DNA from: Thermus filiformis
GTDB lineage: Bacteria; Deinococcota; Deinococci; Deinococcales; Thermaceae
DNA length: 64,000 nt
Direction: 5' to 3'
NCBI RefSeq assembly: GCF_000771745.2
Contig: NZ_JPSL02000040.1
Location: forward strand, 626,157-690,156
Under the pieces are notes generated by a model that made no database searches, was not told the DNA's origin, and saw only the letters and a list, made by a program, of their open reading frames with translations. A program made the position numbers and the translations under genes. This document shows, piece after piece, positions 25,655-33,899 of the stretch (the stretch's first letter is position 1; each line of letters starts with the position of its first letter).

Positions 25655-26395
25655 ATGGGAAGACTGGACGGCAAGGTGGTGCTCATCACCGGGGCGGCCC
25701 ACGGGATCGGCCGGGCCACGCTGGAGCTCTTCGCCCGGGAGGGGGCGCGGCTCGTGGCCTGCGACCTCGAGGAAGACCCCTTAAGGGAGGCGGCCTCCGC
25801 CACGGGGGCGCTTCCCGTGGTCATGGACGTGGCCGACCCCCCTTCGGTGGAGGAGGGGTTCGCCCGGGCCCTGGAGGCCTTCGGCCGGCTGGACGGGGTG
25901 GTGCACTACGCGGGGATCACCCGGGACAACTTCCACTGGAAGATGCCCCTGGAGGACTGGGAGCGGGTGATCCGGGTCAACCTGACGGGGAGCTTCCTGG
26001 TGGCGCGGGCGGCCTCGGAGGCCATGCGGGAGCGAAACCCGGGGAGCATCGTCCTCACCTCGAGCCGGGTGTATTTGGGCAACCTGGGGCAGGCCAACTA
26101 CTCGGCCTCCAAGGCGGGGGTGGTGGGGCTCACCCGGACGCTGGCCCTGGAGCTTGGGCGGTGGGGGATACGGGTGAACGCCCTGGCCCCGGGGTTCATA
26201 GAGACGCGGATGACGGCCCAGGTGCCGGAGAAGGTGCGGGAGAAGGCCATCGCCGCCACCCCCTTGGGCCGGGCGGGGAAGCCCCTGGAGGTGGCCTATG
26301 CGGCGCTCTTTTTGGTCTCGGACGAGTCCAGCTTCATCACCGGCCAGGTGCTCTTCGTGGACGGGGGGCGGACCATCGGGGCCGCGCCCGGTTAG
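25655..26395 (+). CDS. Short-chain dehydrogenase/reductase, FabG-like
   Basis: 246 aa SDR: T-G-A-A-H-G-I-G (Rossmann), D-V-A-D-P, Y-S-A-S-K (catalytic Tyr/Lys), P-G-F-I-E-T. Probably a 3-hydroxyacyl-CoA dehydrogenase in this pathway, the PaaH role being otherwise unfilled in the window (inference). Confidence 0.8.
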   Translation: MGRLDGKVVLITGAAHGIGRATLELFAREGARLVACDLEEDPLREAASATGALPVVMDVADPPSVEEGFARALEAFGRLDGVVHYAGITRDNFHWKMPLEDWERVIRVNLTGSFLVARAASEAMRERNPGSIVLTSSRVYLGNLGQANYSASKAGVVGLTRTLALELGRWGIRVNALAPGFIETRMTAQVPEKVREKAIAATPLGRAGKPLEVAYAALFLVSDESSFITGQVLFVDGGRTIGAAPG

Positions 26396-26405
26396 GGAGG
26401 TAACG

Positions 26406-27221
26406 ATGACGGAAAAGGTGAGGGTTTCCTGGGCTTTGGGTGACCACGAGATCGAGTACCGCTGGGTCCTGGAGGAAGCCCCTGCGGGCCGGATCCTGGT
26501 CTTCCTCCACGAGGGGCTGGGTTCGGTCTCCCTCTGGCGGGACTTCCCGGACCGGCTCTGCCGGGCCCTGGGGGTGAGGGGCCTGGTCTTTTCCCGGTGG
26601 GGGTACGGGGCCTCGAGCCCCAGGAGGCCTTGGGAGCGCTGGGGGCCAGACTTCATGCACCACCAGGCCCTGGACTTCCTCCCGAACTTCTTCCGGGCCC
26701 TGGGGGTGGAACCCGGTCGCGAACGCCTCTGGTTTTACGGCCATAGCGATGGAGGCTCCATCGCCCTCATCTACGCAGCCCATTACCCGGAGGGCCTCGA
26801 GGGGCTGGTGTTGGCAGCACCGCATGTCCTGGTGGAAGAGGTGACCCTGGAGAGCATCCGCAAGGCTCGGCAGGCCTACCTGGAGGGGGACCTCAAGCCC
26901 AGGTTGGCCCGCCACCACCAGGACCCGGACTCCGCCTTCTTCGGCTGGTGCGACGCCTGGCTGGATCCTGCCTTCCGGACTTGGGATATCCGTCCCCTCC
27001 TTCCGCGCGTACGGGTGCCTGTCCTGGCTATCCAGGGCTACGAGGACGAATATGGGACCATGCTCCAGATCGAGGAGATCGCCCGCCTCGCTCCCCGGGT
27101 GGAACTCGTGAAGCTGCACGGATGCGGACATTCCCCCCACCGGGACCAGCCTGAGGCCGTGATCGAGGCGGTGCGCCAGTTCTTCCAGGCCGAGGGATGG
27201 GCAAGGCAAGACCAGGGCTGA
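26406..27221 (+). CDS. Alpha/beta hydrolase
   Basis: 271 aa from ATG 26406 (GGGAGGTAACG upstream). Nucleophile elbow G-H-S-D-G-G, oxyanion L-H-E-G-L-G-S, catalytic His in G-C-G-H-S-P-H. Such hydrolases sit beside box and meta-cleavage genes as lactone or C-C bond hydrolases. Last gene of the operon. Confidence 0.75.
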   Translation: MTEKVRVSWALGDHEIEYRWVLEEAPAGRILVFLHEGLGSVSLWRDFPDRLCRALGVRGLVFSRWGYGASSPRRPWERWGPDFMHHQALDFLPNFFRALGVEPGRERLWFYGHSDGGSIALIYAAHYPEGLEGLVLAAPHVLVEEVTLESIRKARQAYLEGDLKPRLARHHQDPDSAFFGWCDAWLDPAFRTWDIRPLLPRVRVPVLAIQGYEDEYGTMLQIEEIARLAPRVELVKLHGCGHSPHRDQPEAVIEAVRQFFQAEGWARQDQG

Positions 27222-27317
27222 TACCCCTTTATGCAGTTTCATGCAGTTTCCCTTAGCAGTACTTGACCACAGCGGATCATCGATTCGGTCGTGTAAGGAA
27301 TTCCTTCGTGTGCTACT
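27222..27317. other. End of operon with IS relic
   Basis: A 10-bp direct repeat ATGCAGTTTC occurs twice at 27231-27250. At 27286-27303 GGTCGTGTAAGGAATT matches the left end of the IS at 32083 and then diverges, so it is a solo IS end or that of a related element. No gene seen. Confidence 0.5.
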
Positions 27318-27599
27318 TCATAGCTCCACCCCCGCCATCTTGAGCAGCAGCCGACTCCGTATCAGGTTGTGTACCCTGCTTCTCGAAGGGAACACCGAGA
27401 GGTCAAACCCGCGGATTCGGTGGCCGTGGGCCAGGGGGATGGGCTTGAGGTCAACGACTTGGAGCAGGCCTTTTCCCTGAGCCATCCGGATGGCTAGATG
27501 CGCCAGGGGGGGTGCACTGTTGACCAGGACCCGGTAGAAGCGGGAGAGGTGGGGTAGGGAGGGGAAGAAGGGCTTCAGGCTGCTTCCCGAAGGGAACAC
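27318..27599 (-). pseudogene. Remnant of an IS4/IS982-type transposase flanked by two SPI copies
   Basis: The minus frame reads P-F-F-P-S-L-P-H-L-S-R-F-Y-R-V-L, then L-Q-V-V-D-L-K-P-I-P-L-A-H-G-H-R-I-R-G, a segment I associate with DDE transposases of this group (D in V-V-D). Both ends come from SPI sequence: F-P-S-G-S at the start and S-V-F-P-S-R-S near residue 75, after which homology is lost. Far too short to work. Confidence 0.6.
27376..27396. repeat. SPI element
   Basis: CTGCTTCTC, GA, AGGGAACACC. The T in the left arm pairs as a G-U wobble. Interrupts the transposase remnant. Confidence 0.75.
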
Positions 27600-27600
27600 C
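27578..27600. repeat. SPI element
   Basis: GGCTGCTTCCC, GA, AGGGAACACC; marks the start of the transposase remnant frame. Confidence 0.8.
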
Positions 27601-27701
27601 GAAGGGGTTTTGGCAGCGCGGCCCCCTTCTTGAGCTTTTCCTTGGCCTTTTCTCCAGCTCCTGCCAGAAACCGGGGGTAAAATGGTAAACTCAAAGAGGA
27701 C

Positions 27702-27944
27702 ATGGTAAAGAGCCGTCTGAGCAGTAAAGGCCAGATCACCGTTCCCAAGCCGGTGCGGGAGGCCTTGGGCCTTGCGCCCGGAGAAGAAGTGGTCTTTGAG
27801 CTAAGGCAGGGTGAGGCCGTCCTCCGCCCCCGCCGCCGGGTTCCTCTGGAGGACCTCTTGGGGCGACTGGGCGGCAAGAGGCCCTTTCCGGGAGAAGAGG
27901 AAGAGACTCAGGCGCGGGAGGCGGCGTGGGCCCGAGAGGGGTGA
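27702..27944 (+). CDS. AbrB/MazE-type antitoxin
   Basis: 80 aa. S-S-K-G-Q-I-T-V-P-K-P-V-R-E-A-L-G-L is the swapped-hairpin AbrB DNA-binding motif; the acidic C-terminus would wrap the toxin. Overlaps the PIN gene by 4 nt (GTGA), the usual antitoxin-toxin coupling. TAAACT lies 14 nt before the AAAGAGGA ribosome site. Confidence 0.85.
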   Translation: MVKSRLSSKGQITVPKPVREALGLAPGEEVVFELRQGEAVLRPRRRVPLEDLLGRLGGKRPFPGEEEETQAREAAWAREG

Positions 27945-27997
27945 AGGCCTATTGGCTGGACACCAGCCTGCTCCTGCGCTTCGTCACCGGAGAGCCC

Positions 27998-28018
27998 GCT
28001 GCTTCCCGAAGGGAACAC
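27998..28018. repeat. SPI element carrying the nonsense change in the PIN gene
   Basis: GCTGCTTCCC, GA, AGGGAACAC followed by TGAG instead of CGAG. Confidence 0.85.
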
Positions 28019-28236
28019 TGAGAGGAGCTTGCAAAGAAGGCCCTTTTGGTGTTCCGGGGGGCCGAGGAGGGCCGCTTCCTTCTGAAGGTCCACCCTTTGG
28101 TGGTGGCCGAGGCCTTCTACACCCTCGTTTCCTTCTACAAGACCGAGAAGGGGGAAGCGGCGGAGACCCTTTTGGCCCTCCTGGACCGGCCCGGGGTGGA
28201 GGTCCTGGAGGGGGACGCGGTGTTCCAAGCGCTCCG

Positions 28237-28259
28237 GGTTGCTTCCCGAAGGGAACACC
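28237..28259. repeat. SPI element in frame in the PIN gene
   Basis: GGTTGCTTCCC, GA, AGGGAACACC, the canonical form. It adds V-A-S-R-R-E-H before the conserved S-F-V-D-A motif. Confidence 0.85.
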
Positions 28260-28390
28260 TGGTGGCGGGCAAGGGAGGCCTGAGCTTCGTGGACGCTTTT
28301 TTGCTCTTCCAATCCGGGGAGAAGGGTGAGGGGGTGGCCACCCTGGACACCGGGTTACGGAAAAGGGTAGGGGCAAAGGCCATCCCCTGA

Positions 28391-28800
28391 GGCAAAAACC
28401 CGGGAAGCTCCGACCCCGCCGCCTGCCCCCGGGGGAGGGGCGGGAACCGCACGGCCTCCTCCGGGGGGGGTGGCCCGGCCCGTGTCGGAAGACTTGGGGG
28501 GTTTGGGGCATCGCTGCCGGGTGCTTCTTCCCCCTCCCAGCGCTCATATTTGTCGCCACTTTGGTTCCTTTGTCGCCACATTTGACCCACCCTTCCTCCG
28601 CCCGGGCGGCCGGGTTCCCCGGAGGCTTTTTCGTGCCAGACGGCCCTCTCGGCCGATTGAGCCCTTCCCGCTTTACTTCGCCAAAGTTACCTTTTGCGCA
28701 CTAACCAAGGGTACTCCTGCCCCCCCGCAGGTGGCGGTGATCTCCCTCTCCGGGGATAGGGGTGGGAAGGCCGGCCGGGCACAGGGGCAGGAGGGGGTCT
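28391..28800. other. No gene recognised
   Basis: GC-rich leader-like DNA, then an AT-richer part with TTTGTCGCCAC twice (28549 and 28569). GTGTCGGAAGACTTGGGGG at 28482-28500 repeats that at 6288-6306. The plus frame is open but unrecognisable until 28801. Confidence 0.4.
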
Positions 28801-28905
28801 CTTGTGTAGGTCCGCTGGCCCGAAATGCCAAAAATGCCGTTCTGGACGCCGCAGGATTTTGGGCCAAGCTTTTGGACCCAAATGCCTACCTTGGTCCGGA
28901 ATCAG
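28801..28905 (+). pseudogene. Fragment paralogous to the C-terminal part of the split wHTH gene at 31.8-33.6 kb
   Basis: Reads G-P-L-A-R-N-A-K-N, D-A-A-G-F-W-A-K-L-L and L-G-P-E-S, matching G-P-L-A-Q-K-G-E-N, D-D-A-G-F-W-A-K-P-L and L-G-P-E-S at 31935-32045 (opposite strand). Most differences in shared residues are at third codon positions, which argues that this was translated. No upstream HTH part is seen here. Confidence 0.55.
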
Positions 28906-29265
28906 GGGGGTGGCCTGGAGAGGGCCCCGGTTTCACCACCGGGGGAGGGTGGAAAGGGGCCTTCCTAACTCTTATGGCCGGCCAGGTAGGAGCAGGCGAT
29001 AAACGCCCTTATCGCTCGGGCCATGCCCCGGGGGCCCGGGCCACTTGGGTTCCCTTATCCAAGGGGCGGGGAGGCGGCGACTAAGCCGCCCCGGCCCGCG
29101 TGGTGCTCGGCCACCGCCACGCGGCCGGGGTCGGTGATCACGCGGGGGGCAGGTTCATGGGTTCCCTGGCCCCCAGGGCCTGAGCCTTGGCCGGGAAGCT
29201 TTGCCACAGGGATGCAAGGTCCATGCCCCCACCCTAGCGGCGGGTGGAGGCAGGCGAACCGCTTC

Positions 29266-29550
29266 CTACTCGTCGTCAATCCGGTGGTCGCCCACCGGGA
29301 AGGAGGCCACCAGGAAGTCGTAGGCGTCTTCCGGGTCCACCGGCCAGTCGTAGGCCAGGGCCTCCCGGAGGTTCCGGGCGGCGATGCCCAGGGCCTCCTC
29401 ACCGGCCTCCTGGTTGGTTTCAATGAGATGCTCCAGGTACTCCTCGGCCTCCGGGTTTTCCCGGAGGTACTCGCGGACCAGCTCTGCAAAGTTCTTGGAG
29501 TCGGGCGGCAGAAGGGCCGCCGCCACGATGTCGCCCCATTTGGCCTTCAT
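29266..29550 (-). CDS. Small acidic hypothetical protein
   Basis: 94 aa from ATG 29550 with a perfect AAGGAGGTGAAGG ribosome site. Largely helical and acidic (N-F-A-E-L-V-R-E-Y-L-R-E-N-P-E-A-E-E-Y-L-E-H-L, V-D-P-E-D-A-Y-D-F-L-V). No family recognised; stands alone. Confidence 0.75.
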   Translation of the reverse strand: MKAKWGDIVAAALLPPDSKNFAELVREYLRENPEAEEYLEHLIETNQEAGEEALGIAARNLREALAYDWPVDPEDAYDFLVASFPVGDHRIDDE

Positions 29551-29744
29551 CCTTCACCTCCTTCTCCATTCTGACCACCTCCCGGGCTCCCGGGCCGGTA
29601 GGTCCAGGAGGCCCCTTGCCCCCGCCCCCCGGTCCCGACCGCCCTCGAGGGCCGCTCAGCTGCACCCCACCCGCCCCCGGGTATCCCTAACCCTCACCTC
29701 ACCGCCTTCCCGTCCAGGAAGGTGCTCCTGGCCCCTCTCCATAG

Positions 29745-29758
29745 CCGGTGATCACCGG
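29745..29758. promoter_or_regulatory. 14-bp perfect palindrome CCGGTGATCACCGG
   Basis: Symmetric site in a 440-bp region without a recognised gene. Possible operator; no adjacent promoter identified. Confidence 0.35.
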
Positions 29759-29886
29759 GCCACCGGGGGAGGGTAGGGCGGTTGGCCCTGGCCAACCGGC
29801 GGTTGCAACCGCCCCTCGAGGGCAGTCCGCCCGAAACCCAACCGAACCGGGGGGTGGGGCGGCCTCGAGTGCGGCGGGTTATACCA

Positions 29887-29914
29887 CCCCATCCTGGCTT
29901 GCGCCAGGATGGGG
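29887..29914. terminator. 12-bp perfect hairpin with TTGC loop
   Basis: CCCCATCCTGGC (29887-29898) and GCCAGGATGGGG (29903-29914). Very stable; no T-run follows, so it may be a terminator for the disrupted minus-strand gene or an RNA structure of other use. Confidence 0.45.
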
Positions 29915-30541
29915 GCCCCGGTAAAGCCTTCCCCAAGCCTGCTGATGGAGCCACGTATGCGAAGGAAGCAGCAGAAAAGGGTATTACTCTCATGCTCCAA
30001 AACTCCAGCCAGGGCACCTTAGCCAGGGGCAGGGGATTTGGGGTTTTGGAGCGCGTACTCTTTGGAAGCCGGGGGAAGGGGTTCCCCTCGTAGTCGCACA
30101 GCCCTGCCCAAACCTAAGCCCGGGCGCGGGCCTAGAGGGCCTCCGGGTCCCAAAGGACGGGGGCCCCCCCGGAAAGGCCACCCCCAGCCCCGGGTGGAGA
30201 CGTCCCCGCCCCGCGTGGCCACATACCGCCCCCCTCTCCTTGGGCCGGGCCAGGAGGCGCACCACCCGCTCCAGGCGGGGTGGGTTCCCGGCCCAGAGGG
30301 CCAGGAGCTCCACCTCCTGGGCCTCGGGCCAGGTCTCGGCCAGGAGGGTTAGGCGGTCCTTTACCCAGGCTTCCAGGGAGGAGGCGCTCTGGCCCGGGAA
30401 GGCGGCGTGGGCCTCGAGGTCCTCTTTCCGAGGGACGGCCAGGGCCCAGTAGGCCACCCTCCCGTCCACTACCACCCGAAGTTTGGGAGCCTCAAGCTCG
30501 CCCAAGCGGGCCGCCACCTTGTCCGCCTGGGCTAGGAGGGG

Positions 30542-31743
30542 TCAAGTCGCCATTTTTGTGGGTTTCTCTTCCATGGCCCTCAGCGGGTCCATGTCCATGT
30601 AGCGCCTCAAGGCCCATTCTTCACTCGCCCTCAGCATCACCACCGTGGCCAGGTTCGTCAGGCTCTTCTCGCTCGGGAATACGCCCACCACCCTCGTCCT
30701 CCGCTTCACCTCCTTGAAAAGTCGCTCCAGAACATTTGTGCTTTTGATGTGCTTCTGATGGCCGCTGGGAAAGTCCAGGTAGGTCAAGGCCTCCTCCAAA
30801 CCCTGGACCAGCACCTCCACCGCCCGCCTGTACCGCCCACCATAACGCTCCACGAAAGCCCGGGCCAAAGACTCGGCCGTCTCCCGCCGCCTCACCGTGA
30901 AAATCTCCCTCAGCTCCTCGGCCACCTCCTCCCTGGCCTCCTGCGGCACGTGCGCCAACACGTTCCGCTCAAAATGCACCACGCACCGCTGCCACCGCAC
31001 CCCGGGAAGCTCGGCCATCACCGCCTGGCGGATGGAAGGGTGGTCGTCCGAGATCACCAGCCTCACCCCCCGCAAGCCCCGCTCTATAAGCCCCTTGAGC
31101 AGGTTTCTCCAGGCCTCCTTCCTCTCCCCGCCCGCCGGCTCCACCGCCAGCACCTCCCGGTACCCCTCCTCGTTCACCCCCACCGCCACCAGTAGGGCTA
31201 AGTCCACCACCCGCCCACCCCAGTTCACCTTGAAATAGCTCGCGTCCAGGTAGAGGTAGGGATAGCTCAGCTCCAAGGGCCGTCCCCGCCAGGCGGAAAG
31301 CTCCTCCTCAAGACGCTGGGCAATCCGGGAAACCGCGTCCTTGCCGATCCGGACCCGGGAAAGCCCCTCCGTGATCGCCGCAACCTTGCGGGTGGAGATG
31401 CCTTGCAGGTACATCTCCAGGACTGCTTCCTCCATCTCCCCCGTCAAGAACGCTACGCCTTCGGCGTGAGGCGCTTGTAGCGCTCAAAGACCTCGGTCAG
31501 GAAGGTGCTCTCCCGGTCGCGGGGCACCTTGAGCTGCTCGATCTTGCCCACCGGGGTGATGAGGTTCCGGGTGTAGTGGCCGTTCCGCTCCCCCCGGCGG
31601 CTGGGGGTGCGCTCGCGGTGACCGGCGGCCAGGTGCTCGGTCATCTCCTCCTCAAGCACCTGCTCTATGATCGCCTTGGCCCCTTCCCGGATCCGCCGGC
31701 TGATCTCCTCCTTGGTCAACCTCCGTATCTCCTCCTGGGTCAT
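30542..31743 (-). pseudogene. IS256 transposase, frameshifted by a small palindromic insert
   Basis: Same protein as the intact copy at 44230 but read in two frames. The break is at 31447-31470, where 24 nt replace one T of the intact copy (net +23). N-part (31453-31743) ends K-R-L-T-P-K-A; C-part (30542-31447) holds the Asp motifs Y-L-D-A-S and V-I-S-D-D-H and the Glu motif L-F-K-E-V-K-R-R-T. Not active unless rescued. Confidence 0.85.
31447..31470. repeat. Second type of tiny palindromic insert
   Basis: AGAACGCTACGCC, TTC, GGCGTGAG; a 5-bp ACGCC/GGCGT stem plus a wobble pair and TTC loop. Absent at the same point in IS copy 2, so it was inserted here or lost there. Same architecture as SPI, different sequence. 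Confidence 0.65.
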
Positions 31744-32082
31744 GGGGACCTCCCAGATTAACCCACAGAATATGCGACACTACCCTAGGAGGCGGCTCCA
31801 GAGGGGGTTTACCATTCCTCGATCACCTCCAGCTCAACCTCCTCCTGGGGGTGCTCGCCCTCATGCGCGGGGAAGGGGTAGGAGGTGGGGTTTCCGCTGC
31901 TCCCCCCCTCCCCGGCAGTGGTGGGGGTAGATGATTCTGGGCCAAGAACCCCATTTTGCGCCAAAGGCTTGGCCCAAAAACCCGCATCGTCCTGGACGAC
32001 GTTTTCGCCTTTTTGGGCCAACGGGCCTATATAAGAGGGGGAGGGTTGGCCCGAGAGCCGGAGCACCTTAGGCCGCCCCCTC

Positions 32083-33340
32083 GGTCGTGTAAGGAATTAT
32101 GTGTATGGCCCTGGTGTTAAATAGGGGGGCACGACTAGGGAAAGGAGGTGCCCCGTGGACCAGGATACCCTACAAGCCCTTCTCAGAGAAGCCGTGAGGG
32201 GGACGGTGGCCGAGGTGATCCAGCTTCTTCTCCACCTGGACCAAGAAGCCTTCCTGCGGGAAAACGGCGGCAGGAAAAACGGCCACTACCGCCGCACCCT
32301 CCAGACCCGCTTCGGCCAGGTGGACCTCGCCATCCCCAGGGATCGAGAGGGCAGGTACTACCCTTCCTTCTTCGTCCCCTACCAGCGCCGGCTGGTGGAC
32401 GTGGGCGAGGTGGCCATCGCCCTTTACGCCTCAGGGGTCAGCCACCGCAAGGCGGCCGAGATCCTGGGCCTCCTCCTCGGCCACCGCTACTCCCACGAGA
32501 CCCTGAGCGCCCTCACCGACCAGGTCTTGGAGGCGGCCGAAGCCTTTCGCCGCAGGCCCCTGCCCCCGGAGATGGCCTTCGTTTACCTGGACGGCTTGTC
32601 CCTCAAGGTCTTTCAGGAGGGGGAAGGAGTAGTCCGGTCCTCGGTCTACGTGGCCCTGGGGGTCAGCCCGGAGGGGGAGCGCAGGGTCCTAGGGTACTGG
32701 CTCTTTCCCTCGGAGAACGCCACCTCGTGGGAGGGTGTGCTCCGGGAGCTGAGGGAGCGGGGGCTGGAGCGGGTGTTGCTTTTCATTACCGACGGTTTAC
32801 CGGGTTTGGCCGAAGCAATCGCCAGGGTCTACCCTCTGGCCCAGTGGCAGCGGTGCGTGGTGCACGGGGTGCGGTGGAGTCTGGGTCAGGTGAGACCGCG
32901 GGACCGGGCCCTATTCGCGGAGGAGCTGAAGCGGGTGTACGAAGCCGAGAGCCGGGCCGAGGCGCTGAAAGCGCTGGAGGCACTAAGAGAGGCTTGGGGT
33001 GCGCGGTACCCGCGGGCGGTGGGGATGTGGTTGGAAGACTCGGGGGCCTTCCTGCGGTTCTACGAGTATCCCCGGGAGCTTTGGGGCTATCTCCGTAGCA
33101 CCAACTTGATGGAGCGGTTTATCCGGGAGGTGAGGCGTGGGACGAAGGTACGGGACCACAAGTTTCCTTCTGAGGCGGCGGTTTACAAGCTTTTGTACTT
33201 GGAGTCGGAGCGTCAGGAGACGAGGTGGGGTGAGCGGAGGTTAAGGGGGTTCGGTGAGGCTCGGGAGGCGTTGGAAAAGATGCTTGTGGAACGGTATGGC
33301 CCCCTTACACAGAGGCTTACACAAAACTCTTGACACGACC
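32083..33340. mobile_element. IS256-family insertion sequence (second type) with 9-bp target duplication
   Basis: 1258 bp. Left end GGTCGTGTAAGGAATT; right end the complement of GGTCGTGTCAAGAGTT. CGCCCCCTC flanks both sides (32074-32082 and 33341-33349). A 3' relic of the same IS lies at 49603-49852 and a solo left end at 27286. Confidence 0.85.
32155..33333 (+). CDS. IS256-family (mutator-type) transposase
   Basis: 392 aa from GTG 32155 with AAAGGAGGTG upstream. DDE motifs: F-V-Y-L-D-G-L, L-F-I-T-D-G-L-P-G-L, and E in M-E-R-F-I-R-E-V-R-R-G-T. R-W-G-E-R and the C-terminal tail run into the right terminal repeat. Intact and presumably active. Confidence 0.9.
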   Translation: MDQDTLQALLREAVRGTVAEVIQLLLHLDQEAFLRENGGRKNGHYRRTLQTRFGQVDLAIPRDREGRYYPSFFVPYQRRLVDVGEVAIALYASGVSHRKAAEILGLLLGHRYSHETLSALTDQVLEAAEAFRRRPLPPEMAFVYLDGLSLKVFQEGEGVVRSSVYVALGVSPEGERRVLGYWLFPSENATSWEGVLRELRERGLERVLLFITDGLPGLAEAIARVYPLAQWQRCVVHGVRWSLGQVRPRDRALFAEELKRVYEAESRAEALKALEALREAWGARYPRAVGMWLEDSGAFLRFYEYPRELWGYLRSTNLMERFIREVRRGTKVRDHKFPSEAAVYKLLYLESERQETRWGERRLRGFGEAREALEKMLVERYGPLTQRLTQNS

Positions 33341-33653
33341 CGCCCCCTCCCGGGAAGCTCCTCTTCCTCTACCACCCCCCGCCTCTGGAGGGCCTGGAGG
33401 GCGCGCTTGGCGGTGCGTTCGCTCACGTTGGCCCGGGCTATCACCTGCTGCAGAAGGTCCTTGCGGGGTACCCCTTCTGCCCCGGCCTCCGTAAGGGCGG
33501 CCTCCGCCTCGCCCCGGTCCAGGCCCAGGGGGAGGAGGCCGCCCCTCTCCCCAAAACATTGCGACAAACAGGGGTTGAGGGTGCTATGCTTCCGGTAACT
33601 GCCCCGGGGGCTGAGGTCCCCTCGAGGCCCCCGAGGAAGGAGGGAGCGGAGCC

Positions 33654-33899
33654 ATGCCCAGGACCAAAGGACGCCCCCGAACCCAGGCTTCCCTTGTGGC
33701 CACAGACCAGAAGGTGGCCTCCCTGCTTGGGGAGGACTGGGAGGCTTGGCGCCGCCAGGCCGAGGAGGTGGCCCTGGAGCCCCCCGAGCGGCCCAGGCCC
33801 CGGTTCCGCCCCTGGCGGGGAAAAGGGAAAGGGATCCCTCTGGATGACCTTCTCCAAGACCTCCGGCGCCCTGGGGAACGGCACAAGGAGGAGCGATGA
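33654..33899 (+). CDS. Small basic protein upstream of the recombinase
   Basis: 81 aa. Begins M-P-R-T-K-G-R-P-R-T, rich in R, P and E, with F-R-P-W-R-G-K-G-K-G and D-D-L-L-Q-D-L. GGAGGGAGCGGAG ribosome site upstream. Overlaps the recombinase start by 4 nt (ATGA), so it is probably co-translated. A recombination accessory or antitoxin-like protein is possible; no family recognised. Confidence 0.7.
   Translation: MPRTKGRPRTQASLVATDQKVASLLGEDWEAWRRQAEEVALEPPERPRPRFRPWRGKGKGIPLDDLLQDLRRPGERHKEER

Larger units (their letters stand above)
27941..28390 (+). pseudogene. PIN-domain toxin gene with two SPI insertions, one creating a stop
   Basis: One frame runs from GTG 27941 to TGA 28390 apart from a single TGA at 28019-28021. 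It reads W-L-D-T-S-L-L-L-R-F-V-T-G-E-P, then A-S-R-R-E-H and the TGA, then V-H-P-L-V-V-A-E-A-F-Y (PIN Glu), V-A-S-R-R-E-H in frame, and S-F-V-D-A-F-L-L (PIN Asp). The peptides A-S-R-R-E-H are SPI translations. The first copy has CACTGA where other copies have CACCGA, so one C-to-T change made the stop. The second copy is tolerated. VapC-like RNase, now truncated unless it restarts near 28046. Confidence 0.8.
30540..31784. mobile_element. IS256-family insertion sequence, copy 1, with 8-bp target duplication
   Basis: 1245 bp. Ends GGTCAAGTCGCC (left) and complement of GGTAGTGTCGCA (right), 18 of 25 terminal positions matching, both continuing to TGTGGGTT. CTAGGAGG lies directly outside both ends (30532-30539 and 31785-31792), a target duplication. 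Nearly identical to copy 2 at 44228-45475. Confidence 0.85.
29990..31815 (-). pseudogene. Hypothetical gene split by the IS256-type element at 30540
   Basis: Removing the IS and one 8-bp duplication joins ATG 31815 (M-V-N-P-L-W-S-R-L-L) in frame to A-Q-A-D-K-V-A-A-R-L-G-E-L-E-A-P and on to 29990 (191 codons). Residues up to about 105 look gene-like (V-D-G-R-V-A-Y-W-A-L-A-V-P-R-K-E-D-L, L-L-A-L-W-A-G-N-P-P-R-L-E-R-V); the rest is of poorer composition and may be frameshifted. The start overlaps the stop of the upstream wHTH gene. Function unknown. Confidence 0.7.
31809..33567 (-). pseudogene. wHTH gene split by the IS at 32083
   Basis: Removing the IS and one 9-bp duplication restores a 492-bp frame (163 aa) from about TTG 33567 to TAA 31809. 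The N-part holds a winged helix (V-P-R-K-D-L-L-Q-Q-V, N-V-S-E-R-T-A-K-R-A-L-Q-A-L-Q-R-R-G-V-V-E). Across the junction it reads E-L-P-G-R-G-R-P-K-V-L-R-L-S-G. The C-part carries D-D-A-G-F-W-A-K-P-L and an acidic end E-V-E-L-E-V-I-E-E-W. It heads a two-gene operon with the gene at 31815. Confidence 0.75.

Noticed and set aside
29055..29265. Minus-strand frames reading M-D-L-A-S-L-W-Q and V-I-T-D-P-G-R-V-A-V-A-E-H
   Set aside because: Two frames would need a shift and no family is recognised; possibly a decayed gene but not supportable.
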